Assembly (NCBI GenBank): GCA_963753815.1
Contig: CAVWDU010000001.1
Coordinates: 62,001 to 126,000, forward strand
Source: CAVWDU01 sp963753815
GTDB taxonomy: Bacteria; Pseudomonadota; Gammaproteobacteria; Pseudomonadales; Halieaceae
Length of the DNA stretch: 64,000 nt
Direction of reading: 5' to 3'
The position numbers and the translations under genes are program-made. Shown here piece by piece: positions 8,842 through 16,307 of the stretch; position 1 is the first letter of the stretch, and each line of letters begins with the position of its first letter. The notes beneath the pieces are model-generated. The model had not been told where the DNA came from and ran no database searches. It saw only the letters and a list, made by a program, of their open reading frames with translations.

Positions 8842-8843
8842 GG
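8821..8843. promoter_or_regulatory. 23-bp imperfect palindrome over the -10 element
   Basis: CCAGTGTATG (8821-8830), a three-base spacer, and CATATACTGG (8834-8843) form 10-bp arms with a single mismatch. The palindrome covers the spacer and -10 element of the thiamine-operon promoter. That is the geometry of a repressor operator, but no candidate regulator is adjacent. Confidence 0.45.
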
Positions 8844-8850
8844 CGGCGCA

Positions 8851-8950
8851 AACCTGGGGGTGGTCGGCCTGGAGATCGGGCGACCTGAGATGCCGCTGTG
8901 GCGAACCCTTTGAACCTGATCCGGTTAGCACCGGCGTAGGGAGTGGTCCT
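8851..8950 (+). promoter_or_regulatory. TPP (thiamine pyrophosphate) riboswitch
   Basis: The conserved THI-element blocks are all present on the plus strand: GGGGGTGG near 8856, CCTGAGA at 8884-8890, CCCTTTGAACCTGATC near 8906-8921, and the GGTTAGCACCGGCGTAGGGA block ending near 8941. This is the classic TPP aptamer order. It precedes a TonB-dependent receptor, which matches known TPP control of thiamine uptake genes. The Shine-Dalgarno AAGGAG (8998-9003) can pair with TTCTCC (8972-8977) or with CCTT (8990-8993), suggesting translational control. No U-tailed terminator is visible. Confidence 0.95.
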
Positions 8951-9009
8951 GTCGGATAAGCTCGCGCCGTGTTCTCCCGATCACTGTACCCTTTCAAAAG
9001 GAGACACCG

Positions 9010-11115
9010 GTGTCGCACAAGCCCTACCAGGCGGCATGGCTGGCGCTTGCCATCAGTGCCACGGCCCAGGCCCAGCCGCTGATCGAGGAAGTCCTGGTCA
9101 CCGCCGAATTCCGGCAAACCCCGCTTCTTGAGCAGGCCTCCAGCACCAGCGTCATCGGGGCGCTGGCGATCGAGCAGCGCGCGGCGTTTCACCTGCAGGA
9201 CATCCTCAACCTGGCGCCGAACGTCAACTACGCGAGTGGCGCCTCGCGCGCCCGGTTCTTCCAGATCCGCGGCATCGGTGAGCGCAGCCAGTTCCAGGAA
9301 CCGCTGAATCCCTCTATCGGTTTCGTGATCGACGATATCGATTTCAGTGGCCTGGGTAGCGCGGGTACGCTGTTCGACGTCGAGCAGGTGGAGATACTGC
9401 GCGGCCCCCAGGGCACGCTGCACGGGGCCAACGCGCTGGCCGGCCTGATCAACGTGCGCACGGCGCGACCGGCAACGGAGCCGGAGCTGCGGATGGAGGC
9501 GACCCTGGCCGATTACGACACCTGGAGCGCCGGCGTGGTGGGCACCGGACCACTGATCAGCGACCAGCTGCTCTACCGGCTGGCTGTCAACGCCTATGGT
9601 TCCGATGGCTTCATCGATAACGATTACCTCGACCGCGATGACACCAACGAGCGCGACGAGCTCACGATACGGGGCAAGCTGCGGTGGCTGGTCGACGACA
9701 GGCACACGTTTGATCTCACCGCCATGCACATCGACATCGACAACGGCTACGATGCCTTCAGCCTCGACAACACCCGCGCCACCCTCTCCGATATGCCCGG
9801 GCGGGACAGCCAGGAATCCAATGCCGTTAGTGTGGCCTGGCGGGGCGCGCTCACTTACGTCGATACGGTGGCACTGGTCAGCTACGCCGACTCGGACACG
9901 GAATACAGTTACGACGAGGACTGGAGCTTCGTCGGCATCGCGCCCGGGCTCGAGTACTCCTCATTCGACCAGTATCTCCGCGAGCGCCAAAGCTACAGCG
10001 CCGAGCTGCGCCTGCTCTCGAACGAGACCTCCCGACTGCTGGACGGGCGTGCAGACTGGGTTGCCGGTGTGTACTACCTCGGCAACCGCGAAGATCTCAG
10101 GCGCCGCTACACCTTTCTCGAACAGGACTTCACCAGCCGGTTCGATACTGACACCCTGGCACTGTTCGGGCAGCTGGAGACCACCCTCAGTGATCGGCTG
10201 CGACTGATCACCGGACTGCGCTGGGAACGCCGGGCGACGGATTACGCTGACAATAACGGTGTGCAGTCTGACCCCGACCGCGATCTCTGGGGCGGGCGTA
10301 TCACGCTCGAATACGACACGCCGGGCGGACACCTCGCCTACGCCGGCGTCTCGCGCGGCTACCGTGCCAACGGCGTTAACGCCGGCATACTCGCCAGCGC
10401 GGGCGCGATAGAAGACCCGGATGTCGCCGACCAGCTGAGCGCCCTGCAAGAGTTCGACGAAGAGTTCCTGCTCAACTACGAGGTCGGCTTCAAGGGCCGG
10501 TTCCTCGACGACCGCGTCAGTGCGCGCGTCGCCCTGTTCTACATGGACCGCAAGGACCAGCAGGTCAGGGGTTCGCTGGTGATTCCCCGGGAGGACGGCA
10601 GCAGCCAGTTCATCGACTACACCGACAATGCGGCCGAGGGCAATAACTACGGCCTGGAAGCGGAAGTCGACTGGCAGGTCAGCGAGCGCATCGGCCTGTA
10701 CGCATCGGCAGGGCTGCTCGAGACCGAGTTCGAGGACTACATCAACGCCGACGGCGAAGACCTGTCGGGCAGGGAGCAGGCCCAGGCGCCGGGTTACCAG
10801 TTCGCCCTCGGCGGGCGTGTTGACCTGGGCAGGGGTTTCTACCTGCGGCTCGATATCGAGGGCAAGGACAGCTATTACTTCTCCGACCGCCACGCCGTCA
10901 GGGCCCCGGCTTACGAACTGTTGCACGGTCGCATCGGCTACACCGGCTCACACTGGGACATCTCCCTGTGGGGTCGCAATCTCACCGACGAGGATTACAC
11001 GGTGCGTGGCTTCGGCAGCTTCGGCAATGACCCGCGCAAGCTGTACGCGGTCGAACCCTACTACCAGTTCGGTGACCCGCGACAGATCGGTGTCAGCGCC
11101 CGCTACACTTTTTGA
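9010..11115 (+). CDS. TonB-dependent outer-membrane receptor, probably for thiamine
   Basis: A 701-aa TonB-dependent receptor. It has a Sec signal peptide to about residue 21, a TonB-box-like IEEVLVTA near residues 25-32, and a plug domain (ILNLAPNVNYASG, QVEILRGPQGTLHGANALAGLINV). A 22-strand-type barrel follows, ending in an aromatic C-terminal residue (VSARYTF). The start is GTG at 9010 with AAGGAG six bases upstream. Thiamine specificity is inferred from the TPP riboswitch in its leader and from the downstream pnuT and kinase genes; TPP-regulated receptors of this kind are known from comparative genomics. Transport would depend on TonB-ExbBD encoded elsewhere. Confidence 0.9.
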   Translation: MSHKPYQAAWLALAISATAQAQPLIEEVLVTAEFRQTPLLEQASSTSVIGALAIEQRAAFHLQDILNLAPNVNYASGASRARFFQIRGIGERSQFQEPLNPSIGFVIDDIDFSGLGSAGTLFDVEQVEILRGPQGTLHGANALAGLINVRTARPATEPELRMEATLADYDTWSAGVVGTGPLISDQLLYRLAVNAYGSDGFIDNDYLDRDDTNERDELTIRGKLRWLVDDRHTFDLTAMHIDIDNGYDAFSLDNTRATLSDMPGRDSQESNAVSVAWRGALTYVDTVALVSYADSDTEYSYDEDWSFVGIAPGLEYSSFDQYLRERQSYSAELRLLSNETSRLLDGRADWVAGVYYLGNREDLRRRYTFLEQDFTSRFDTDTLALFGQLETTLSDRLRLITGLRWERRATDYADNNGVQSDPDRDLWGGRITLEYDTPGGHLAYAGVSRGYRANGVNAGILASAGAIEDPDVADQLSALQEFDEEFLLNYEVGFKGRFLDDRVSARVALFYMDRKDQQVRGSLVIPREDGSSQFIDYTDNAAEGNNYGLEAEVDWQVSERIGLYASAGLLETEFEDYINADGEDLSGREQAQAPGYQFALGGRVDLGRGFYLRLDIEGKDSYYFSDRHAVRAPAYELLHGRIGYTGSHWDISLWGRNLTDEDYTVRGFGSFGNDPRKLYAVEPYYQFGDPRQIGVSARYTF

Positions 11116-11135
11116 CCCCAATGCAGGAGCACCCC

Positions 11136-11390
11136 ATGAAACTGACCGCTGAACTCAGCCTCTATCCCCTGCAGAATGACTATATCCCGGTTATCGATGC
11201 GTTCATCGCCGCCGCCAACGCACGCCCCGGACTGACGGTGGTGACCAACGCCATGAGCACCCAGGTGTGTGGCGATTACGAGGCCGTGTTCGACCTGATC
11301 CAGGCCGCGCTGAAAGAGAGCGTCGAGCGTTATGGCAGGCAGGTGCTGGTCTGCAAGCTGATTGCCGACGAACTAGCGATCAAACCCTGA
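11136..11390 (+). CDS. Single-domain YkoF/MTH1187-like thiamine-binding protein
   Basis: An 84-aa protein beginning AELSLYPLQNDYIPVIDAF, with MSTQVCGDYEAVFDLIQ and a C-terminal VLVCKLIADE strand. This resembles one half of YkoF and the MTH1187 (DUF77) family, which bind thiamine or its HMP moiety. It has no signal peptide, so it should be cytoplasmic. The start is ATG at 11136 with AGGAG seven bases upstream. It lies between the receptor and the pnuT-like transporter in the TPP-controlled operon, which supports a thiamine-handling role. Ligand binding is inferred, not shown. Confidence 0.75.
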   Translation: MKLTAELSLYPLQNDYIPVIDAFIAAANARPGLTVVTNAMSTQVCGDYEAVFDLIQAALKESVERYGRQVLVCKLIADELAIKP

Positions 11391-11395
11391 GCGCC

Positions 11396-11959
11396 ATGAG
11401 CCCGGTGGAAGCGGTGGCTGTCGCCTTTGGTATCGCCTACCTCTGGCTCGCCATGCGTGAGAGCCTCTGGTGCTGGCCCGCCGCACTGGTCAGTACGGCA
11501 CTGTTTCTCATTATTTTCTGGCGGGTCGGGTTGTTGATGGAATCGGTGCTGCAGCTGTATTACCTGGCGATGGCGGTGTACGGTTGGTGGCACTGGCGTG
11601 CCGGCGGCGGCAGCAATCGGCTCGCGATCAGCCGCTGGCCGCTGAGCCGACACCTGCTGGCGGTGGCCGGGGTGCTCTGCCTGGCCACCATAAGCGGCCT
11701 GCTGCTCTCGCACTGGACACACGCCGTGCTGCCGTTCTTCGACTCGTTCACCACCTGGGGCAGTGTGTTGACCACCTGGATGGTGGCGCGCAAGATTCTC
11801 GAGAACTGGCTTTACTGGCTGGTGATCGACAGCGTGTCGATTTTTCTCTATCTCGACCGGGGCCTGCTGCTGACGGCGGGCCTGTTCGGAGTCTACCTCG
11901 TCATCGCCGTGTTCGGTTATCGCCAATGGCTGCAGAGCTACCAGAACCAGCCCGCCTGA
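11396..11959 (+). CDS. pnuT: PnuC-family inner-membrane transporter, probable thiamine transporter PnuT
   Basis: A 187-aa membrane protein of the PnuC fold with about seven hydrophobic segments. The family signature is clear near the C-terminus: TTWMVARKILENWLYW, then DSVSIFLYLDRGLLLTAGLF and GYRQW. PnuC proteins are facilitators that work by metabolic trapping, and PnuT members carry thiamine and are under TPP riboswitch control. The operon context favours thiamine over nicotinamide riboside. The start ATG at 11396 is 5 bp after the YkoF-like gene. The downstream kinase gene overlaps its 3' end by 34 bp, fitting a transporter plus trapping-kinase pair. Confidence 0.88.
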   Translation: MSPVEAVAVAFGIAYLWLAMRESLWCWPAALVSTALFLIIFWRVGLLMESVLQLYYLAMAVYGWWHWRAGGGSNRLAISRWPLSRHLLAVAGVLCLATISGLLLSHWTHAVLPFFDSFTTWGSVLTTWMVARKILENWLYWLVIDSVSIFLYLDRGLLLTAGLFGVYLVIAVFGYRQWLQSYQNQPA

Positions 11960-12807
11960 GGCTGACACGCACCCTGGCGCAGTGGCGCCACTGGAGCACC
12001 GGGCGAGCGCTGTCCGCGCAACCCCGGCCCGTGGAGATTCTGGAGGGCGGCGTGAGCAATTACAGCGTGCTGGTCGCAGCCGATACACAATTCGTGGTGC
12101 GCATCGACGGCGTAGACCCGCGGCGACTGGGTCTCAACAGGCGGGCCGAATGGCGGGCACTGCAGCTGGCCAGCGAGTGCGGACTGGCCCCCGCACCGCA
12201 CTACTTCAACCCGGAACTCGGCAGCCTGGTCTGCGACTACCTGCCGCCGCAACCGGCTACGCCCGCCACGGATTCACCGGAGGCCGTCGCTGCCCTGCTG
12301 CGCCGCATTCATCGCCTGCCCGGCATACGGCACCGGCTAGACCTGCGCGGCCGACTCCTGCGCTACGAGCACACCCTGCCGGCCGACTACCGCATCGACC
12401 CGGCATGGCTGGCCTGCCGGCGCGAGGCGCTGGCCCTGCTCGAAGCGCTCGACGACAGGCCCGCCGGGCGCGTGCTGTGCCACAACGACCTGCTGGCGGC
12501 CAACCGACTGCACAGCGGCGGCCGGCTGTGGGCGATCGACTGGGAATACAGCGCCATGGGCAGCCCCTGGTTCGACCTCGCCGCTATCGCAGAGGGCGAC
12601 GGGCTCAACCCCGACGCCCGGGAGCGGCTCGTCCATGCCTACCTCGAGCATGCACCGAGCGCGGCCCAGTTGCAGCGCCTCGAGCGATACGGCGCGATTT
12701 ATCGCTGCCTGGAGCTGTTATGGCTGGGCGCAAATGCGCGCCTGGAAAACCCGGAGCAATGGACTGAGCCTTTGGGGCCGCTGGCCGAGCGGCTGGCAGC
12801 CTGTTAA
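11926..12807 (+). CDS. Thiamine-kinase-like phosphotransferase (APH/choline kinase fold)
   Basis: A 293-aa kinase of the aminoglycoside phosphotransferase/choline kinase superfamily. The catalytic loop VLCHNDLLAAN (His186-Asn-Asp, Asn193) and the metal-binding IDWEY (Asp205) are intact. The N-terminal lobe has EGGVSNYSVLV and the strand FVVRIDG. In the TPP-regulated operon it most likely phosphorylates imported thiamine, trapping it after PnuT entry, as E. coli ThiK does; the substrate is inferred. The frame is open far upstream, but the ATG at 11926, overlapping the end of pnuT by 34 bp, gives a normal family length. It is probably the last gene of the operon. Confidence 0.8.
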   Translation: MAAELPEPARLRLTRTLAQWRHWSTGRALSAQPRPVEILEGGVSNYSVLVAADTQFVVRIDGVDPRRLGLNRRAEWRALQLASECGLAPAPHYFNPELGSLVCDYLPPQPATPATDSPEAVAALLRRIHRLPGIRHRLDLRGRLLRYEHTLPADYRIDPAWLACRREALALLEALDDRPAGRVLCHNDLLAANRLHSGGRLWAIDWEYSAMGSPWFDLAAIAEGDGLNPDARERLVHAYLEHAPSAAQLQRLERYGAIYRCLELLWLGANARLENPEQWTEPLGPLAERLAAC

Positions 12808-12930
12808 ACAAGCCTCGGCCGCGTCGAGACGACGTACTATTCGTCTCAAATCCTTGGGTACCGCCGGGTACATCGAGGTTTCGCGGGCTCTGCCTCGTCT
12901 CGTACTTGCCTGAGACAGGTCCAACAGGCG

Positions 12931-12958
12931 GCCGGGGGCGATGGCCCCCCTGCCCGGC
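12931..12958. terminator. GC-rich hairpin between convergent genes
   Basis: GGGGGC (12934-12939) can pair with GCCCCC (12944-12949), or GCCGGG (12931-12936) with CCCGGC (12953-12958). The hairpin sits between the convergent kinase gene and yajQ. It lacks a T-run on either strand, so intrinsic termination is uncertain. Confidence 0.3.
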
Positions 12959-12966
12959 TCCCACCG

Positions 12967-13449
12967 CTAGTCTCGAAAGTTGTTGAACTGCAGCGGCGCC
13001 CCGAAATCGCCCTCCTTCAGCAGGGCGATCACCTGCTGCAGATCGTCGCGCTTCTTGCCGGTCACCCGGACCTGCTCACCCTGAATCTGCGCCTGGACCT
13101 TGAGCTTCTTCTCCTTGATCGACTTGACGATGGACTTGCACTGGGCGCTGTCGAGCCCGTTCTTGAGCCGCACCGTCTGTCGGACCTGCTTGCCACTGGT
13201 GACCGGCTCCGCGATGTCCATCGCGGCGGGATCGATAGCACACTTGATCAGCGCCTGGCGCAGCATATCTTCCATCTGCGCCAGCTGGAACTCGGCCTCC
13301 GCGCTTACCGTTACCATGAAGCCCTCGCGCTCGAAACCGGCGTCCACCCCCTTGAAATCAAACCGGTTGGCAACGATCCGCCCGGCCTGGTCGACCGCAT
13401 TGGTGAGCTCGTGCTGGTCGACTTCCGAAACAACGTCAAATGATGGCAT
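12967..13449 (-). CDS. yajQ: YajQ family nucleotide-binding protein
   Basis: A 160-aa member of UPF0234/YajQ. It starts MPSFDVVSEVDQHELTNAVDQ and contains NRFDFKGV and the ending GDFGAPLQFNNFRD, all family hallmarks. YajQ proteins have tandem RNA-binding-like folds; some homologues bind c-di-GMP and act as transcriptional co-regulators, while the E. coli protein binds nucleotides. The frame is open to 13593, but the ATG at 13449 matches the family start and has GGGAGA upstream. It is divergent from panE, an arrangement also known in enterobacteria. Confidence 0.95.
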   Translation of the reverse strand: MPSFDVVSEVDQHELTNAVDQAGRIVANRFDFKGVDAGFEREGFMVTVSAEAEFQLAQMEDMLRQALIKCAIDPAAMDIAEPVTSGKQVRQTVRLKNGLDSAQCKSIVKSIKEKKLKVQAQIQGEQVRVTGKKRDDLQQVIALLKEGDFGAPLQFNNFRD

Positions 13450-13514
13450 AGTGCGATTCTCCCAATCCTGACCAGCCGCCATGGTACCCCGCTGCTCACA
13501 GTTTTCCATCCCGT

Positions 13515-13530
13515 CGCCCGGGCCCGGGCG
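13515..13530. repeat. Perfect 16-bp GC palindrome abutting the panE start codon
   Basis: CGCCCGGGCCCGGGCG occupies the 16 bases immediately before the panE ATG. It replaces the usual Shine-Dalgarno region and could fold the leader or act as a binding site. Confidence 0.7.
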
Positions 13531-14433
13531 ATGACGACCAGCCACTGGCACGTGCTGGGCGCGGGCGCCATGGGCTGCCTGTTCGCAAGTCATTTACAGC
13601 GCGCCGGGGCGACGGTAACCCTGGTACTGCGCGACACGGCCGCGGGCGACACCCGGGTGCAGGTCGAGAGCGCGCGCGGCGTGTCCCACTTCCCGGTGGC
13701 CACCACCACCCGGCACGACCCGGGGTCTATCGAACGACTGCTGGTGACGACCAAGGCCTACAACGTACTCGACGCACTGGCCGGTCTCGCCCATCGCCTC
13801 CGGCCGGACGCCCACATCCTGCTGATGGTCAACGGCATGGGGCTCGCGGAACCGGTGGCTGCCGCCCACCCGGGCTGCTCAATTTTTCTTGCGACGACCA
13901 CCCACGGGGCCTACCGCGAGGGGCCGCTCGACGTCGTACACGCAGGAGAGGGAAGCACCGTAATCGGCAGCCCGCTGGCTACAGAGCCGCCGGGGTGGCT
14001 AAGCGACTGGCTGTCGACCCCCGGGGAGTGCCGCTGGGAACCCCGGATAGAGCACGCCCTGTGGCAGAAACTGGCCGTCAACTGCGCGATCAACCCGCTC
14101 ACCGCCGTGCACAAGTGCCGCAACGGAGCGCTGGTCAGCGAGCCGCTGCTGATCGAAAGAACGGCAGCGGTGTGCGAGGAGATCGCCGCAATCTGCACCG
14201 CGGCGGGCTACCCGGACGTCGCCGCCGGCCTGCACGAGCGGGTCACCACGGTCGCCCGCGCCACCGCCGCCAATCGCTCCTCGATGTTGCAGGATGTCGC
14301 CGCCGGCAGGCCCACGGAGATCGACTACATCACGGGTTTCCTGCTCAAGACCGCGGAGCGCCTGGGCATTGCCGCCCCGCTCAACCGGGAGCTGATGGAG
14401 GCGGTGAAAAAACGCGCGCCTGAAGCAGACTGA
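13531..14433 (+). CDS. panE: 2-dehydropantoate 2-reductase (ketopantoate reductase)
   Basis: A 300-aa NADPH-dependent enzyme of pantothenate and CoA biosynthesis, reducing ketopantoate to pantoate. It has the N-terminal Rossmann motif LGAGAMGCLFA. The catalytic region LWQKLAVNCAINPLTA carries the conserved Lys and Asn. The C-terminal ketopantoate reductase domain has NRSSMLQDVAAGRPTEIDYI. The ATG at 13531 directly follows a GC palindrome and has no good ribosome site. Its stop codon overlaps the left end of the MITE-like repeat. coaE, the last enzyme of CoA synthesis, is elsewhere in the window. Confidence 0.93.
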   Translation: MTTSHWHVLGAGAMGCLFASHLQRAGATVTLVLRDTAAGDTRVQVESARGVSHFPVATTTRHDPGSIERLLVTTKAYNVLDALAGLAHRLRPDAHILLMVNGMGLAEPVAAAHPGCSIFLATTTHGAYREGPLDVVHAGEGSTVIGSPLATEPPGWLSDWLSTPGECRWEPRIEHALWQKLAVNCAINPLTAVHKCRNGALVSEPLLIERTAAVCEEIAAICTAAGYPDVAAGLHERVTTVARATAANRSSMLQDVAAGRPTEIDYITGFLLKTAERLGIAAPLNRELMEAVKKRAPEAD

Positions 14434-14580
14434 GGCACCTCTGAATAATGGCAATCGCGCTCAGCGGAGCTCTGAAGCGTCCAAAGCAAGGCGCGTCGCG
14501 CAGTTAGTGGCCATAGTCCTTAGCAAGCGACGCAGCCGGATGGCAGCCCCGCGCATTGCCATCGTTCAGAGATGCCCTAA
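14432..14580. mobile_element. MITE-like 149-bp element with terminal inverted repeats
   Basis: The left end (GGCACCTCTGAATAATGGCA, from 14434) and the reverse complement of the right end (GGCATCTCTGAACGATGGCA, from 14577 leftward) are inverted copies of about 28 bp with few mismatches. An inner pair, GCGTCG near 14494 and CGACGC at 14528-14533, adds further pairing. The element has no coding capacity and starts at the panE stop codon. A near-identical copy of the left end alone occurs inverted at 38014-38049. This is a non-autonomous transposon or REP-like repeat; its family is not assigned. Confidence 0.65.
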
Positions 14581-14840
14581 CCGCATGTAGCGGCATCTCA
14601 CCGGCTGCGGCAAACCGGCCCGATGACGAACGGCAATGAGCGGGATCACGCTGTCCGGGGGCGTCTGGCGGCATGGACGCCGCCAGCGAGCCGGTACAAG
14701 GATGTACGTTTTTTGGCGTCCCCCGGCAAGCGTAAACGAGCTGATTGTCGACTCGAGAGCGATGCCATCGCTGACCGCTACCTCGCCGGCCGCAACTCGC
14801 CGGCCGCACCTGGCCGGCCGCACCTGGCCGGCCGCACCGG
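14581..14840. other. Non-coding spacer
   Basis: Between the repeat element and the kinase stop I see no convincing gene. It contains an 8-bp perfect stem (CTGGCGGC at 14665-14672 with GCCGCCAG at 14679-14686) without a T-run, a short T6 tract near 14710, and the 14-bp tandem repeat at its right end. Confidence 0.6.
14782..14837. repeat. Four tandem copies of a 14-bp GC-rich unit
   Basis: The unit CTSGCCGGCCGCAM occurs four times head to tail (14782-14795, 14796-14809, 14810-14823, 14824-14837). The last two copies are identical and the first two differ at one or two bases. Each unit contains the palindrome GCCGGC. The array ends three bases before the stop codon of the Ser/Thr kinase gene. 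Confidence 0.9.
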
Positions 14841-16307
14841 TCAGGGCAGCTCGGCGCCCGGCTGCAGGAACAGGTCCCGGACTGCGCGTTCCACGGCCAG
14901 CCGCCACTCCAGGGGTTGCTGGTCCGGGAACAACATCGCCGAGCCCGTGAAGCGACGCCTGTCGCGCTCCCGTGCCAGACCCAGCAGGCAAATCTGCTCG
15001 TCGCAGCGCAAGCCGACGGTAAAGCGTTCACGGGCGGGCTGGTCGGCGGGAGAGCGACCGCGGGTGTAGATCGTCGTCCGGGGTGTTGCACCCACCGGGC
15101 CGGTGACCAGCATCGGCCCGAGGTGATGACCCAGCGCCTGCTTGAGCTCGTCGACCAGCCACTCGATAGACAGTGTTTCCGGCACAGCGGCCGCACTGGC
15201 GATAGCAAATTCCGGTCTGTCGATGTGCACGCGCACCGGCTGCATGATCCCCGATCGATCGACCAGCAGCACCGCGAAAAGAACGACCGCTGCGACGCCG
15301 GTGCCCGCCAGCACAAACCAGGGCCGCTCCGCCCGATTTCGCCATGACCAGCGCCACCTGAATCTCGGTTTGGCGAGGCGCGAGCGTCCCTCCACACCCA
15401 ACTCCCTGGGCACCGACAGCGGGGGCTCTTCGACGAATTCAGGCCGGAAGTAAGGAGCGGCGTCGAGCTGTACCGGGTTCCCTGCCGACAGCGGCACCTG
15501 GCGCGACACCCGGCGCAGTACCTCCCGCACCTTGTGGGTATTGGCCGGCCGATCGCGAGGGTCTTTCTCCAGCAAGTGCATCACCATCTCGCCGAGACCT
15601 TCCGGCAGCTGCCGGCCATCGGGCAGAGCCTCATCCAGCGGCGGTGGCGGCTCATTGGCCAGCATATCGGGGTCGAGACGACCGCGCCGGAAAAACGGAT
15701 GCTCCCCGGAGATCATCCGGTACAGGAGACAGCCCAGGGAAAACAGGTCCGATCGGGGGTCCAGCTCCTCACCCCGGAGTTGCTCCGGCGAGAGCGCGGC
15801 GTGACTGCCCGCGGTCTGGAGGACATCGGGCGTCCGCTCTCGCGCGATGCCGAAGTCGCTGAGTTTGGCGCGTCCACTCGCGGCAATCAAGACATTGCTG
15901 GCCTTCAGATCGCCGTGTACCAGTTGCTGCTGTCGCGTCGCCGCCAGGGCGCCGGCAAGGTCGGTAGCGATGCTGAGGACGCTGGAAAGAGATAGCCGCC
16001 CGCCCCGCAGAACCTGCTCGAGGTCGGTGCCGGCTACGTATTCCATCACCATCGCGAGGTGCGCGCTAGAGGTGATGACATCGTGGACCTGCACCACCCG
16101 CGGATTCTGTATGGCCGCAATCACGCGGGCCTCGCGCAAAACGGTCCTGCGTCCGGCACGGTCGCCCGGCATGTTGTAGATCTTGATGGCAACACGGCGC
16201 TGCAACCGGTCGTCGTAGCCGAGGTAAACGCGACCCTGTCCGCCCTCGCGAATTGCCCGCAGAATGCGATAGGGACCGACGCGATTATCCAGCGTCGCGC
16301 TTCTCAA
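14841..16307 (-). CDS. Membrane-anchored Ser/Thr protein kinase (PknB type)
   Basis: A 488-aa Hanks-type kinase. The kinase domain covers about residues 10-265. It has a glycine loop REGGQGRVYLG, catalytic Lys42 (VAIKIY), a catalytic loop HGDLKASN at 131-138, DFG at 151-153 and SPEQ near 173. The loop has Gly where most such kinases have Arg (HGD for HRD), so it is a non-RD kinase. A proline-rich linker precedes one membrane span at about 331-349. A C-terminal domain of about 130 residues follows, presumably periplasmic, which I do not recognise. Its start overlaps the FHA-sigma54 activator gene by 4 bp, so the two are probably translated together and act in one pathway. Confidence 0.9.
   Translation of the reverse strand: MRSATLDNRVGPYRILRAIREGGQGRVYLGYDDRLQRRVAIKIYNMPGDRAGRRTVLREARVIAAIQNPRVVQVHDVITSSAHLAMVMEYVAGTDLEQVLRGGRLSLSSVLSIATDLAGALAATRQQQLVHGDLKASNVLIAASGRAKLSDFGIARERTPDVLQTAGSHAALSPEQLRGEELDPRSDLFSLGCLLYRMISGEHPFFRRGRLDPDMLANEPPPPLDEALPDGRQLPEGLGEMVMHLLEKDPRDRPANTHKVREVLRRVSRQVPLSAGNPVQLDAAPYFRPEFVEEPPLSVPRELGVEGRSRLAKPRFRWRWSWRNRAERPWFVLAGTGVAAVVLFAVLLVDRSGIMQPVRVHIDRPEFAIASAAAVPETLSIEWLVDELKQALGHHLGPMLVTGPVGATPRTTIYTRGRSPADQPARERFTVGLRCDEQICLLGLARERDRRRFTGSAMLFPDQQPLEWRLAVERAVRDLFLQPGAELP

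Noticed and set aside
11330..12088. Minus-strand open frame opposite pnuT
   Set aside because: The plus-strand PnuC-family signature is unambiguous and part of a continuous operon; the antisense frame has low-complexity sequence.
14665..14686. Perfect 8-bp stem considered as a terminator
   Set aside because: No T-run follows on either strand and no gene ends at a suitable distance.
14782..14837. Tandem 14-bp repeat as a CRISPR remnant
   Set aside because: Units are directly adjacent with no spacers and far shorter than CRISPR repeats; no cas genes are nearby.
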